From Marinomonas algarum (lineage in GTDB: Bacteria > Pseudomonadota > Gammaproteobacteria > Pseudomonadales > Marinomonadaceae), in contig NZ_JAJATW010000016.1 in assembly GCF_020532605.1 (NCBI RefSeq), positions 21,071-85,070 of the forward strand: a DNA stretch of 64,000 nt, given 5' to 3'. Positions 39,943-51,000 of this stretch are shown in pieces. The notes beneath the pieces were generated by a model. The model had not been told where the DNA came from and searched no databases. It saw nothing but the letters and a program-made list of their open reading frames with translations. The translations under genes were made by a program, and so were the position numbers. The first letter of the stretch is position 1, and each line of letters opens with the position of its first letter.

Positions 39943-41502
39943 CTAATGCGCTTTAGATTCAAAGCCCATACGGAAACCACCCCAGTGCTTGCCATTAACA
40001 AAAATGGGGACAGACAGGTCGTGCAATATTTCGCCAGTATCACGTTTGTAGGTTTGTAATAAGAAGCTGTCAGTGTGCGCACCACAGCGCCCCCCTGTGG
40101 CATCGTTAAACAAACGTTTGCTGCGGTTGTTCACCAAGTCGGTTTGGTAATCTCCCGTGAGCGGTTGCGCAAACTTTTTATTATGGGTAGGAAAATAACC
40201 GTTCACATCCACGGCTCCAGCGAACATCACCTCATGGTGTCGGTCTAAAATGGCCTCCTGAATCGCAGGAAACATACGGTCACTAAAAGTATCGTATTGC
40301 GTGTGATATTTCTGTGGGTTGGTGTTGTTAATCGGTTGGTAATCTTTGGAGAACACCGCTTGTTGTGTCAGTTCCCCCTTTTCAATTGCGTTTTCAAATA
40401 ACGTTGCAACGGCATGAGCGGCGTCTTTTGCCGCTGCCAGCAACTCAGAGAAAAACAATTCATTGTCTACTTTATCCAACTCGCGGAAGACCACTTCTGC
40501 GCCGTTGCTCAGCCCTGCCGCTTCAACAGACAGACGATCACTGCGTTTAGAAATATCTTGCAAAGAACCACTGATACGTGAAATTGAACTGTTGATTTGC
40601 GTACTGGCCGCACCAAGCTCTTCCCCAGCACTTTCAACTTCGCTAAGCACTGTTGAGGCGTGCTGAACCTCTTTGCTTAAGGAAATAAAACGCTGTGTTT
40701 CCCCTAGTAACGTCGTCGATAAGCTGTCGGTTAACTCTTTTAAGGAAGACATTTCATTGTTGGTCAATTGACTGTTTTGACGCACATCGGCCAATAACGT
40801 AGAGATCTGCTCGGAAGCCTGCGCACTTTTTCCAGCCAAAGATCGCACTTCATCCGCTACAACGGCAAAGCCGCGACCTTGTTCACCCGCTCGGGCGGCT
40901 TCAATGGCGGCATTCAGCGCCAATAAGTTGGTTTGTTCCGAGACAGCCTTGATCACATCAGTAATGCTGTCGATGTCATCCGCACTTTTGGTCAACAGAG
41001 CGAGCTGTGCGCTGGCGGCCTGTACTTTTTCGGTTAACTCATGGATCTGATCGGCACTTTGCGACAATGCGGCTTGAGCGGTCTGACTCGATGTCGCCGT
41101 TTCCGTCATGGTTTTAGTAAGGTGCCCTAAGTTATTCGACAAAGTGAGACCCGTATCCGATAAAGTCACCACGGCCTGACTGATTTGCTCGCTGTCATCG
41201 TGGGTCAGATGAATGTCTTTGCTCAGATTATCAACAAAATGCGAGACCTCCGCCGCGCCCATGGCCATTTTAGACGTTGCTTTCGTCACCGTTTGACTGA
41301 TATCAGCCATGGCACGATCGCTGGGCACAGAGGCGCTGTCAACACTCAGCATCGGCGCTGGCTTTTTCCACAGAGCAAAACTGGTTCCTATAGCAAACAC
41401 CGCGCCCAAAGCCGCGTATTCAAGGGGAATGACTTGTTGAATCCCTCCTGTTAAAAGAACCAGTAAAAGGCCTAAAAAACTGCCAAATTGTAAATACACC
41501 AT
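39943..41502 (-). CDS. Methyl-accepting chemotaxis protein with C-terminal sensor-like domain
   Basis: 519-residue chemoreceptor. Two hydrophobic helices (about 5-20 and 27-45) are joined by a very short loop, so there is no periplasmic sensor domain and no clear HAMP. The signalling bundle with [22 protein letters not shown] is followed by an extra domain of about 130 residues at the C-terminus, after the coiled coil (region with [50 protein letters not shown] and [11 protein letters not shown]). Cytoplasmic sensing is likely. I chose ATG 41502 with AGGGTG upstream; the longer reading frame to 41745 has no family match. A palindrome lies 85 nt upstream. Confidence 0.9.
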   Translation of the reverse strand: MVYLQFGSFLGLLLVLLTGGIQQVIPLEYAALGAVFAIGTSFALWKKPAPMLSVDSASVPSDRAMADISQTVTKATSKMAMGAAEVSHFVDNLSKDIHLTHDDSEQISQAVVTLSDTGLTLSNNLGHLTKTMTETATSSQTAQAALSQSADQIHELTEKVQAASAQLALLTKSADDIDSITDVIKAVSEQTNLLALNAAIEAARAGEQGRGFAVVADEVRSLAGKSAQASEQISTLLADVRQNSQLTNNEMSSLKELTDSLSTTLLGETQRFISLSKEVQHASTVLSEVESAGEELGAASTQINSSISRISGSLQDISKRSDRLSVEAAGLSNGAEVVFRELDKVDNELFFSELLAAAKDAAHAVATLFENAIEKGELTQQAVFSKDYQPINNTNPQKYHTQYDTFSDRMFPAIQEAILDRHHEVMFAGAVDVNGYFPTHNKKFAQPLTGDYQTDLVNNRSKRLFNDATGGRCGAHTDSFLLQTYKRDTGEILHDLSVPIFVNGKHWGGFRMGFESKAH

Positions 41503-41580
41503 GGACACACCCTGTTGATCATTATTATTTTCTCCAGTGTTTAACGCAGGCTGGTTTAGGTCAATGTAAAAAACCTCCCA

Positions 41581-41596
41581 TAAGACTAAAGTCGTA
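41581..41596. promoter_or_regulatory. Palindromic operator candidate upstream of the second chemoreceptor
   Basis: 16-nt imperfect palindrome TAAGACTAAAGTCGTA with half-sites GACT/AGTC. Its centre lies 45.5 nt upstream of a possible -10 box (TAAACA on the minus strand, 41538-41543). A 13-nt identical core recurs at 52304-52316 upstream of the symporter operon. Dyads of this size are typical of LuxR-type response regulators; the factor is not known. Confidence 0.4.
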
Positions 41597-41720
41597 CGAC
41601 GAACAACCCCTCTCTGTCCGTGACGGAGCAGCTTAATCGTCAAGAAAGCACACACAAAGGTGATAAATTGCCTTGAGATTCGGTAACATAACGACTCATA
41701 CAACGAATAGAAGTGCCTCC

Positions 41721-42713
41721 ATGACAGACCACCCCTACAGTTCACTTACTCCCGATCGTATTTTGGACGCCATTGACGCCTTAGGGTTTGAATGTGACGG
41801 CAGATTGACCGCTTTAAATTCATACGAAAATCGTGTTTTTCAGGTTGGTATTGAGGATTCACAGCCACTGATCGCTAAGTTTTATCGGCCTGATCGTTGG
41901 TCTGAGGCGCAGATTCTTGAAGAACATCACTTTTGTGCTGAACTCGCCGACGCTGAGTTCCCACTGGTCACACCGATGACACAGCAAAACGGCGACAGCC
42001 TTCATCGTGATGGCGCGTTTTATTTTACCCTTTTTCCTCGTTTTGGTGGTCATGCTCCCGAGTTGGACAATCTAGACACCATTGAGTTGTTAGGCCGTTC
42101 GTTAGGACGCTTACACATCACCGGACAAAAGCAGCACTTTGAACATCGTCCTAGTATTGATATTCAAAGCTATGGCGAAGACAGTCGCATTTTTTTACTC
42201 GATCACCAAATGATTCCCGCTTCATTAAGGGATGCCTACGCGACACTTACACGCGACATTCTTGACAAGGTCAAAGACGCGTTTGCTGCTTGCAATTACA
42301 CCCCTATTCGGCTGCATGGCGATTGTCACCCAGGGAATATTTTATGGCGAGATGAACGCGCCGTGTTTGTGGACTTTGATGATTGCCGAATGGGGCCGGC
42401 CGTTCAAGATCTATGGATGCTGATGAGCGGCGACCGACAAGATCAAACGGTGCAACTTGAGGCCTTGCTAGAGGGCTATGAAATGTTTTGTGACTTCGAT
42501 GACGCCGAGCTTATGTTAATTGAACCCTTACGCGCACTCAGAATGATGCATTATGCGGCTTGGGTCGCCAGACGTTGGAAGGATCCTGCGTTTCCTAAGG
42601 CGTTTTCTTGGTTCAACACGGAGCGTTACTGGGCAGAACACATCTTGGCGCTGCGTGAGCAATACGCCACCTTGCACGAAGCCCCTTTGCGCCGCATCAG
42701 TGGTAATATGTGA
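41721..42713 (+). CDS. srkA: Stress response kinase A (YihE-type)
   Basis: 330-residue Ser/Thr protein kinase of the aminoglycoside-phosphotransferase fold, cytoplasmic. Diagnostic are [12 protein letters not shown] near the N-terminus, the nucleotide lysine in LIAKFYRP, the catalytic loop [12 protein letters not shown] and the metal motif [11 protein letters not shown]. The length is close to E. coli SrkA (328). The family counters stress-induced cell death and toxin-antitoxin action in E. coli. The start is ATG 41721; a longer frame beginning 48 nt upstream lacks homology. It is divergent from the chemoreceptor. Confidence 0.92.
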   Translation: MTDHPYSSLTPDRILDAIDALGFECDGRLTALNSYENRVFQVGIEDSQPLIAKFYRPDRWSEAQILEEHHFCAELADAEFPLVTPMTQQNGDSLHRDGAFYFTLFPRFGGHAPELDNLDTIELLGRSLGRLHITGQKQHFEHRPSIDIQSYGEDSRIFLLDHQMIPASLRDAYATLTRDILDKVKDAFAACNYTPIRLHGDCHPGNILWRDERAVFVDFDDCRMGPAVQDLWMLMSGDRQDQTVQLEALLEGYEMFCDFDDAELMLIEPLRALRMMHYAAWVARRWKDPAFPKAFSWFNTERYWAEHILALREQYATLHEAPLRRISGNM

Positions 42714-42798
42714 TGTCGATGATGGCCTTAAACGTCATTTATTTCGACATGATTTTTCTCGATACACTCTTTTTCAACACAAGGAAGGACACTATCCA

Positions 42799-44754
42799 AT
42801 GACGGATTCAAGAACAGAGTTAACCACCGCACTTCACACACAATTTGGCTTCGACCACTTTCGGAATGGTCAGCAACAAACCATCGAGCACTTGCTCGCC
42901 GGCCATTCTTCACTCGCTGTATTCCCAACAGGGTCAGGAAAATCACTGTGTTACCAGTTTACTGCAACACAGTTGCCCAACCTGACCTTGGTGATCTCTC
43001 CACTTATTGCCTTAATGCACGATCAATTGGCGTTTCTAAAAGAAAAAGGGATACCCGCCGCGTGTTTAGAATCAAGCCAAACCAAAGAAGAAAGCCAAGC
43101 GGTCATGGCAGGGGCACAAAACGGCACGATTAAAATTCTGATGATTTCAGTCGAACGTTTTAAAAATGAACGCTTTCGACGCTTTATTAAACACGTGGCC
43201 ATTTCGATGCTGGTGGTGGATGAAGCACACTGTATTTCAGAATGGGGACACAATTTTCGCCCAGACTACCTAAAACTGCCAGCTTACCAAACAGAGCTAG
43301 GGATTCCTCTCGTACTTTTGCTGACCGCCACCGCGACGCGTCGCGTTCAAAAAGACATGGCGCAAAAATTCGCTATTCACCCTGAACACATAGTGCAAAC
43401 CGGATTTTATCGTGACAACTTGGACATCGAATTGATTCCAGTGCAGCGCGACGACAAGTTATCCGCTTTAACATCCGTTCTAAATGACACCCAAGGCGCA
43501 AGCATTGTCTATGTGACGCAACAAAAAACCGCTGAAGACATCGCTCAAGCCCTTAAAGCCGATGGTTTATCTGCTATGGCTTACCATGCAGGCTTAGGCA
43601 GTGAACAACGCAGCCTGATCCAAGCGGATTTTATGGCCAGTAAAACCCGCATCATTGTTGCCACCATTGCATTTGGTATGGGGATTGATAAAGCCGATAT
43701 TCGGCTGGTGGTGCATTTTGACTTGCCTAAATCGATTGAAAACTACAGCCAAGAAATCGGTCGTGCGGGTCGAGATAACCAACCGAGTCGCTGTGTTTTG
43801 CTTGCCAATTTAGAAGGACTCAGCACCCTAGAAAACTTTGTTTACGGTGACACGCCTGAAGCATACGATATTCAGACATTACTCAACACCATCACCGAAC
43901 AAACCTCAGATTCTGTCTGGGAAACACAGCTGTATGGGCTTTCGAATGCCACCAACATTCGCTCTTTGCCATTGAAAACACTCTTGGTACAACTTGAACT
44001 GCTCGGTGCCATCACGTCGCAATACAGTTACTACGCCGATGTGCGTCTTAAATGGGAAGGCGACCGAATGGCTTTTGCGCAACATCTCCCCCAAGAATGG
44101 CAAAGCGCTTATCAATCGATCTTAAACGCCATTCGCTACAAGAAAATTTGGGGCACGCCGGATTTTGACCGATTGTTTCATGAGGCTGGATTGGCCCGCG
44201 GCGATGTCTTAGCGGTGTTAGAACACGCTGCGGATCAGGGTGTCTTAACCCTTGAAAGCAAAGGCTTAACGGAGGTCTATCGAGTTCAGCCCGACGCTTT
44301 TCAAACGGCGATTTTATCCGATCAATTACAACGCTATGTAGAAGAAAAGCAAGCTTCTGAAGTGGCGCGTATCGCCACCATGATTCGTTTTTTTCAGCTT
44401 GATCGTTGTTTAAATCATAACTTAGCCCGTTACTTTGGTGATCGAGAGGCACCAGAACAGTGTGGGCATTGCTCTGTTTGCCGAGGAAAAGTCCTAACGT
44501 TTGCACCAGTAGAAAATGAGGAAGCCGACTGGCAAGCGCCGATAGCGGACTATGTGGCGGAACTCGCACAACACCTTACACAAAAAAGTCCGAATACTGT
44601 CTTGTCGGCGGTACTGGCCACACGCTTTTTAACGGGGTTAACACAACCGATTTTCACCAAAATCAAAGCGCGTCAACTGGCAGGCTTTGGTAAGTATGAA
44701 GAAAAGCCGTATTTAGCGGTACTAGAGGCGGTTAAAGACACGCTTAAGGCGTAG
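42799..44754 (+). CDS. RecQ-family ATP-dependent DNA helicase
   Basis: 651-residue superfamily 2 3'-5' DNA helicase. Walker A FPTGSGKSLCYQ, DEAHCISEWGHNFRPDYL, TATATRRV, AFGMGIDKADIR and GRAGRDNQPSRC are RecQ motifs in order. A zinc-binding RQC region with four Cys (CLNHN..., CGHCSVC) follows near residue 535-560. The C-terminus (last ~65 residues) is an HRDC-like or winged end, not clearly assigned. It lacks the sequence signature of canonical E. coli RecQ and may be a paralogue; whether another recQ exists cannot be seen. ATG 42799 has AAGGAAGGA upstream. It nearly touches the convergent GIY-YIG gene (8 nt). Confidence 0.88.
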   Translation: MTDSRTELTTALHTQFGFDHFRNGQQQTIEHLLAGHSSLAVFPTGSGKSLCYQFTATQLPNLTLVISPLIALMHDQLAFLKEKGIPAACLESSQTKEESQAVMAGAQNGTIKILMISVERFKNERFRRFIKHVAISMLVVDEAHCISEWGHNFRPDYLKLPAYQTELGIPLVLLLTATATRRVQKDMAQKFAIHPEHIVQTGFYRDNLDIELIPVQRDDKLSALTSVLNDTQGASIVYVTQQKTAEDIAQALKADGLSAMAYHAGLGSEQRSLIQADFMASKTRIIVATIAFGMGIDKADIRLVVHFDLPKSIENYSQEIGRAGRDNQPSRCVLLANLEGLSTLENFVYGDTPEAYDIQTLLNTITEQTSDSVWETQLYGLSNATNIRSLPLKTLLVQLELLGAITSQYSYYADVRLKWEGDRMAFAQHLPQEWQSAYQSILNAIRYKKIWGTPDFDRLFHEAGLARGDVLAVLEHAADQGVLTLESKGLTEVYRVQPDAFQTAILSDQLQRYVEEKQASEVARIATMIRFFQLDRCLNHNLARYFGDREAPEQCGHCSVCRGKVLTFAPVENEEADWQAPIADYVAELAQHLTQKSPNTVLSAVLATRFLTGLTQPIFTKIKARQLAGFGKYEEKPYLAVLEAVKDTLKA

Positions 44755-44762
44755 TACCGCAC

Positions 44763-45104
44763 TTACGATGATGCCTTTATAGTCGAGTGTTTATTGATGA
44801 TCTGCAGCTTTTCACCTTTGGAAAGCTGCTTCATTTTATACTCGGCCTTTAAAGCGTCACTCTTCGTGCCCACTTCTTGATGCCACATCAGCTCTAAAGG
44901 TCCCTTGCCTCTTAAATATCGCGCGGCTTTTTTGCTGCCACGGCTATGCTCTTTAAAACGCCGTGCAACGTCAGTGGTGATTCCGGTATACAGGGTGTCT
45001 AATCGTGTTTTAATCATATAAATATACCAGACCGGCAAAATATCTGCTTTATTCCCATCATTTAGACTCTTTTCACACTCTTTCTGCTCCGTTATGTCCG
45101 TCAT
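44763..45104 (-). CDS. GIY-YIG nuclease family protein (YhbQ-like)
   Basis: 113-residue single-domain GIY-YIG protein: VWYIYMIKTRLDTLYTGIT gives the Y-I-Y...Y-T-G core, followed by VARRFKEHSRGSKKAARYLRG. The conserved Arg and the Glu (AEYKMKQLSKGEK) match UPF0213/YhbQ proteins, whose function is poorly known. I chose ATG 45104, which has AAAGGG 7 nt upstream, over ATG 45146, which has none. It is convergent with the RecQ-family gene. Confidence 0.85.
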   Translation of the reverse strand: MTDITEQKECEKSLNDGNKADILPVWYIYMIKTRLDTLYTGITTDVARRFKEHSRGSKKAARYLRGKGPLELMWHQEVGTKSDALKAEYKMKQLSKGEKLQIINKHSTIKASS

Positions 45105-45438
45105 TTTTACCCTTTGAACCCTTTGCTTGCGTATAGACTCATTCATGGTGGCTATTAACCGATGTACTTACTTTATAATGTCCTTATGAATAGTCATGTT
45201 ATTATAATCGCTTCTTTGGCACGCTCGACCGTCTTTTCATCCCCTTTTTATCGATTTGGTTTCGAGCGCGATTAAATGTAAAGAAATGAAAATACACTTA
45301 ATGTCGTACGCTAAGTTGGCTGATACTTTGCAAACTTTTCCTTAGAAGTCGTCCGTTTGCTGAGAGTACTGACACATCGAAGCATGGCCAACACCATTGA
45401 CGACGTCTATGAATGACCGTCTTATCAGGATAACAGGA
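45105..45438. other. Intergenic region upstream of the RND efflux operon
   Basis: 334 nt between divergent genes. Two TATAAT hexamers occur (45174-45179 and 45203-45208), without a good -35 at 16-18 nt on the plus strand. No operator-like dyad, regulator gene or RNA was recognised, and no TetR or MarR repressor gene flanks the pump operon. Confidence 0.45.
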
Positions 45439-46818
45439 ATGATCAACCGATCTTATTTACACACTGGCCTTTGTTTGGTTAGCCTCATGCTGGTCGCCTG
45501 TAGCAGTACCGAAAAGCGTGAAGACTTTACGAGCCTTGCAACATTAGAACGTGAGGCCATCAGCAACCAAAGAGTCACGCAATGGCAACAGCTAGATGAC
45601 GCTGCTCCAGTGAACTATCTCAGCGACCTAATACAAGATGAAAAACTGGATGCCTTGATTGAACAAGCTCTTCAAGCCAATCCTAGCTTACAAAAAATGC
45701 AGCTCACGTTACAAGCCAGTTTATGGGGCATAAAAAGTCAACGTGGTGACCGTTTGCCCAGTGTTGAAGCAGGGCTATCAAGCTCAAAAAGTGAAGGCAA
45801 CAGCACTCAATACAGTGCTGATGTAGGCATTCGTTGGGAAGCTGACCTATGGAATAAGCTGGCCTTGTCCGAAGCCTCTTCGACCAAAACACTCGCCAGC
45901 GACGAAGCACAATATCAGGCCAGTCGTGACACCTTAGCGGCTAATGTTATGAAGTCTTGGCTCGCCATCACGGCGAACGCTCGCGCCATTGAGATCGAGA
46001 AAAAGCGCCTCGCTCTATTACAGTCTAACGAAGCCTTAATCATTAAGCGTTTTCGCAATGGTCTTGGGGATTTAGAGGCTCTAGACGAAGCGAGCACATC
46101 AACGGCGCAATCTCAGTCTGATTTAGCAAAATATCAAGAAGACCTCGCCATTGAAAAACGCAATCTGCAACTTTATCTTGGCTCAACCGATCCCTTATTG
46201 ATCAGTGCCAATGTCGATTACCCAACGGTGGCCTTGCCATTGGCCAGTTTACCAGAGCAAACGCTGCATCGCCGCCCTGATCTCAAAGCCGCGTACCTAA
46301 GCATTGAAGCGGCCGACTTAAACACCTCAGTCGCTTACAAAGACATGCTGCCTAGCATCAGTTTAAGCGCAACCCTAAGCGAAACCGCCGAATCCCCTAC
46401 GAAGGCCTTGTTTGGCTCTCCTATTTGGTCATTGATCGGACAACTGACTCAACCACTTTATCAAGGTGGGAAGTTAGAAGCCGCAGCTGAGATCGCAAAA
46501 TTAGAAACCGCACAGGCCTACCAAGACTACAAGGACACCTTGCTGACGGCCGTCAATGAAGTCGATAACGCACTCGGCCAAGAAAGTCTTTTATTAGTGC
46601 AAAAAAAATACACTCAAGATGCGCTACTCAGTGCACAAAAAAATCTGCTTCAGTACGAACGAAAATACCGTACGGGGTTGGTCGAACTGAATGATTTGAT
46701 CAATGCACAAACCACCGCCTTTAATCTAGAAGCGGAACTGGACAATATTATTTATCAACACTTATCAAATCGAGTCAACTTAGGACTCGCATTAGGGCTT
46801 GGGGTACAGGGTTCATGA
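45439..46818 (+). CDS. Outer-membrane efflux lipoprotein of an RND system
   Basis: 459-residue TolC/OprM (NodT) family outer-membrane channel component. The signal sequence ends in the lipobox LVAC (Cys near residue 21). The body has the two TolC repeats with coiled-coil helices (ALQANPSLQKMQ; RRPDLKAAYLSIEAADLNT; GGKLEAAAEIAK). I chose ATG 45439 with CAGGA 8 nt upstream; two upstream in-frame codons have poorer sites. It is the first gene of a three-gene operon, overlapping the adaptor by 4 nt. Confidence 0.9.
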   Translation: MINRSYLHTGLCLVSLMLVACSSTEKREDFTSLATLEREAISNQRVTQWQQLDDAAPVNYLSDLIQDEKLDALIEQALQANPSLQKMQLTLQASLWGIKSQRGDRLPSVEAGLSSSKSEGNSTQYSADVGIRWEADLWNKLALSEASSTKTLASDEAQYQASRDTLAANVMKSWLAITANARAIEIEKKRLALLQSNEALIIKRFRNGLGDLEALDEASTSTAQSQSDLAKYQEDLAIEKRNLQLYLGSTDPLLISANVDYPTVALPLASLPEQTLHRRPDLKAAYLSIEAADLNTSVAYKDMLPSISLSATLSETAESPTKALFGSPIWSLIGQLTQPLYQGGKLEAAAEIAKLETAQAYQDYKDTLLTAVNEVDNALGQESLLLVQKKYTQDALLSAQKNLLQYERKYRTGLVELNDLINAQTTAFNLEAELDNIIYQHLSNRVNLGLALGLGVQGS

Positions 46819-48041
46819 CACGCAAATTACAATGGCTTTATCTACTGCTGGCACTCATTGCTTTTGTAGGAGTGTACTTTTACATTACCTCAGCGGTGGA
46901 CGCACAAAACAATAAGGTGCGTAAACCTCGACCAGAAGCGCCCGAACAAGCGTTAGCACTCTCGGTAATCAATGCAGAAATGGGCAGCTATGCGGCAAAA
47001 ATCACCGCATCAGGGCTGGCAAAGCCACGTTATGCCTTGACACTGACCAACCAAGTCAGCGGCAGAGTGCTGTCTATCTCAGACAAGTTTGAACCGGGTC
47101 AATTAATTCCAAAAGGCCATGTCTTAAGCACGTTAGAAAATGCCGACCTGATCCGTGCAGTGGCCAGTGCTAAAAATACCGTCGCCAATGCTGAACTGGC
47201 GTTGAAAGAAGAAATACGCCAAGGTGAGCAAGCCCAAGCCGAGTGGCAAGCTTCCGGCTTTACCGAAGCGCCCGACTCTGACCTTGTTTTGCGTGCCCCC
47301 CAATTAGCCGCCGCCAAGACGGAACTGGCCTCAGCCAAAGCAGAACTGGCGAATGCCCTTTATGATTTGAACAACACACGCCTTATTGCTCCATTTGATG
47401 CCCTTGTGGTCAATAGAACGCTTTCCCCTGGCGCCTACTTAAGTATGGCCAGCGAGGTCGGTACCCTCTACAGCACAGATCGCGTTGAGATTGTCATTGA
47501 TCTTGCCAACAGCGATTGGTTAAAACTGCCTGATACGCAAACGCTACTGAAAACAAATTGGCCCGTTACCATACAAAGTGTAGACAGCCCTGCACAGTGG
47601 CAAGGCCGTATCCTTCATGTTGGTCTTCATATTGATGAAGAGACACGTATGCGTAGCCTTACCGTCGCATTGAATAATCCATTATCTCAAGCGTCCCCTC
47701 TGATCCCCGGCTCTTTTGTAGAAATTTCTCTACAAGGCAAGTCACTCGACAAACTATGGCGCTTACCCAATACCGCTCTTAGTAAAAAAAGCGAGATTTG
47801 GTATCTCGATGACGACAGCCGTCTCGCCACCTTTGAAACCACCCCACGCTTCGTCGATGAAAAATACGTTTACATTGATGTACCAGAAAACATGCAAGAC
47901 AAAACCTATCAAGTGCTGATTCAGCCGTACAACAGCTACATCAAGGGCACGCTGGTGAAGCCACTTTCTACATCCAGCGCTACAGGACAAAAAAAAGGCT
48001 CAAAAGTCGCTAAAAATACGCCTAAGGATAATGCGCTATGA
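46815..48041 (+). CDS. Periplasmic adaptor subunit of an RND efflux pump
   Basis: 408-residue membrane fusion protein of the HlyD/AcrA superfamily. It has an N-terminal membrane anchor (about 8-26), a biotinyl-lipoyl half-motif (VSGRVLSISDKFEPGQLIPKG), an alpha hairpin (about 115-175), the second lipoyl half (LIAPFDALVVNRTLSPGAYL) and beta-barrel/membrane-proximal domains. It would bridge the RND permease and the outer-membrane channel. It begins with ATGA overlapping the channel gene and ends with ATGA overlapping the permease gene, so all three are translationally coupled. Confidence 0.92.
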   Translation: MTRKLQWLYLLLALIAFVGVYFYITSAVDAQNNKVRKPRPEAPEQALALSVINAEMGSYAAKITASGLAKPRYALTLTNQVSGRVLSISDKFEPGQLIPKGHVLSTLENADLIRAVASAKNTVANAELALKEEIRQGEQAQAEWQASGFTEAPDSDLVLRAPQLAAAKTELASAKAELANALYDLNNTRLIAPFDALVVNRTLSPGAYLSMASEVGTLYSTDRVEIVIDLANSDWLKLPDTQTLLKTNWPVTIQSVDSPAQWQGRILHVGLHIDEETRMRSLTVALNNPLSQASPLIPGSFVEISLQGKSLDKLWRLPNTALSKKSEIWYLDDDSRLATFETTPRFVDEKYVYIDVPENMQDKTYQVLIQPYNSYIKGTLVKPLSTSSATGQKKGSKVAKNTPKDNAL

Positions 48042-51000
48042 GCCTTCGTGATTCATCCATGAAAGGGATTATTCCTTGGTTCGCCAACAATCCGGTCGCT
48101 GCCAATTTATTGCTTATCTTGATGATTACTCTGGGCATCATCAACGTCGGATCCATTAACAAAGAAGCTTTTCCAAGCCTCTCGCCCAACCGTGTGTCTA
48201 TTTCTGTTGTCAATGACAGCGGTTCAGCGAAGGAAAACGAGGAAGGCATCGCCATCCCGATTGAACAAGCTTTACAGGGCACGTCTGGAATTAAAAACAT
48301 CACCACCTCATCGACTGCCAAATCCACCAGCGTCAGCATTGAAATGATCGATGGCTACGACATCGATACCTTGCTTTATGATGTCAAAGACGAGGTAGAA
48401 CAGATCAACGACTTCCCTGACGATGCGGAGTCTGCCGTGGTGTCAAAATCGGTGCGAGAAGAGCATTCTATTTGGATTCAACTCTATGGAGAAGCTGACC
48501 GTCGCACCTTACAAACGCTTACCGACGAGCTGGAATCCGATTTACTCGCACATGAAGACATCAGCGCCACCTCCATCACCGGTTGGCTTGATCCCATGAT
48601 GAAGATTGAAGTCGATAAGAACAAACTTAAAGCCTATGGCCTCAGCTTAACGGATTTGGCGACGGCCATTAATGCCGAGTCGTCTACCGCAAAAGTCGCC
48701 ACTTTACGTAACAAAGACCTCTATTTGTCTATCAGTGCTTCTGAACAAGCCTACATAAAGAGCCAGTTTTCTCAAATTCCCATTCAAACCAACAGCAAGG
48801 GCGGCAAAATAATACTCAGTGATGTGGCGGTCATTCGTGACACCTTCGACGATGATGACTTTGTACTCTCGCGTTTTAACCGAGAAAACAGTCTCGCCAT
48901 TCAAGTGCTCACCAAAGGCACCAGTGACATTTCCAACTCAGTCATTGCCGCCAAATCCGTTTTAGCTGAATGGCAGGAAAGCGGCCGCTTACCTCCTAAC
49001 GTCACGGTGGGCACCTGGTATGACCGCAGTGAGTCCATTAATCAACGCTTGGAGCTCATGGTTGAAAACGCGGCGACTGGGGTGTTTCTGGTATTTGTTC
49101 TGCTCGCCGTGTTTCTCAACATTACCGTAGCCTTTTGGGTTGCCATGGGATTACCGTTCATCTTTTTCGGCACCTTATTCTTCATGGGCACAGAAAGCGT
49201 TGGACTGACGTTGAACCTCTTCACTACCTTTGGCTTTATCATGGCACTGGGTATCGTAGTTGATGATGCCGTAGTGGTGGGCGAAAGTATTTATACGGTA
49301 CGATCAAAAGAAGGCGACACACTGGCCAGCACGGTAAAAGGCACCATGGTTGTCGCGGTGCCTACTCTATTTGGGGTCTTTACGACGGTCGCGGCATTTT
49401 GGGCGTTATCCAATATAGAGGGGCGATTGGGGCAGCTGTATTCACAGTTTGCCATTGTTGTCGCTATCTGTCTGATACTCTCTATTGTTGAGTCCAAGCT
49501 TATTTTGCCTGCCCATTTGGCGCACGTTAGTACACGAAAATCCGTGCGCACCAACCCCATCGCACGAGGATGGGGCGCCATTCAACGGGGCGCAGATCGC
49601 GGCCTTAATGGCTTTAGTGAACGTCTTTACCGCCCCACCATTGAAGCAGCGCTCAATTACCGCTACGCCATTTTAGTCTTTTTTATGGCGATCTTTATAT
49701 TGGTGATGTCGATGCCTTTTACCGGTGCAATTCGAGTAAGCTTTTTCCCACAAATCCCCGGCGATACAGTGCGTGGCAGTGTCACCATGTACAATGACGT
49801 CAGCTATGGCCAAACTCATACTGTCTTGTTAGCGCTAGAAGAAGCCGCCTACCAGGCAGACATTGCATTGCGATCAGAAGACCCTACGGATGCCGAACGT
49901 CGTCGCCCTGCAAAACCAGACCGTGCAACGGACCAACCGGAAAGACCAAGAAAACCTAGACCAAAAGCCGAGCCGATAGGTGAGGTGGCAATTCAAAATA
50001 TTCAAGTGACGGCCAATAATGACCAATCTGGTAATATTCGTATTGAACTGGTAACAGACCGTCCTTATACCTCGGCTCAATTCGCCAGTAAATGGCAGCA
50101 AATCGCAGGCACACCGGAAGGGGTGAAAAACTTGCGTATTCGCAGTGCGCGAGAAACCGTTGACGCACTAAAAATTGAGTTACGTGGTAACGATACCAGC
50201 GTATTAGAAGGGGCGATGGACGCCCTACTGCTGCAACTTGAAACCCTACCCGCTGTGACCGGTATCGAGCTAAACGACACGCCAACCGAGTCAAGGTTAG
50301 TACTTAAGGTCAGTGATCAAGGTCGTTTGTTAGGTTTATCCACCCGTGACCTTGCCTCACAAATTTCAAATAATTTCGACGGCGATGATGTTCAAAGCTA
50401 TCAACGTGACAATAACGAAGTTGAGGTACGTTTAGGTTATCCTGTTGATCAACAGGAATCACCGTCTGCGGTCATGAGCACCAAGATCATTTTAGAAGAC
50501 GGCACCCGCATTCCTTTGTCTGCTGTGGCAACATTGACTCAGCAAGACGCAGAAACAACCATTGTACGCATCGACGGAAAACGCTCTTTGTACATGTCCT
50601 CGGAAGTAGACAAAGACGTCATGTCGTCGACAGAAATCGTCGCCTATCTTGAAAAAGCCGTGGTGCCGAACCTCACTCGACAATTCTCCGGTGTCTCTGT
50701 GTATTTCTCAGGAGAAGCCGAGCAACGGGCAGAAACCCAGTCGTCCATGTCGGAAATGTTTTTGATTGCTATGCTAATCATCTACGCATTGTTAGCCATT
50801 CCGCTTAAATCCTACATACAGCCTTTCATTATTATGATGGCGATTCCATTTGGCATCATAGGGGCTTTGTTGGGTCACTGGATGAACGATTTAACACTGG
50901 GTATCTTCTCGCTCAATGGGATTTTGGCGCTCAGTGGTGTCGTGGTAAACGACAGCTTACTGCTGGTATCGCGCTTTAACGATTTGCGCAAGCGCTCAGA

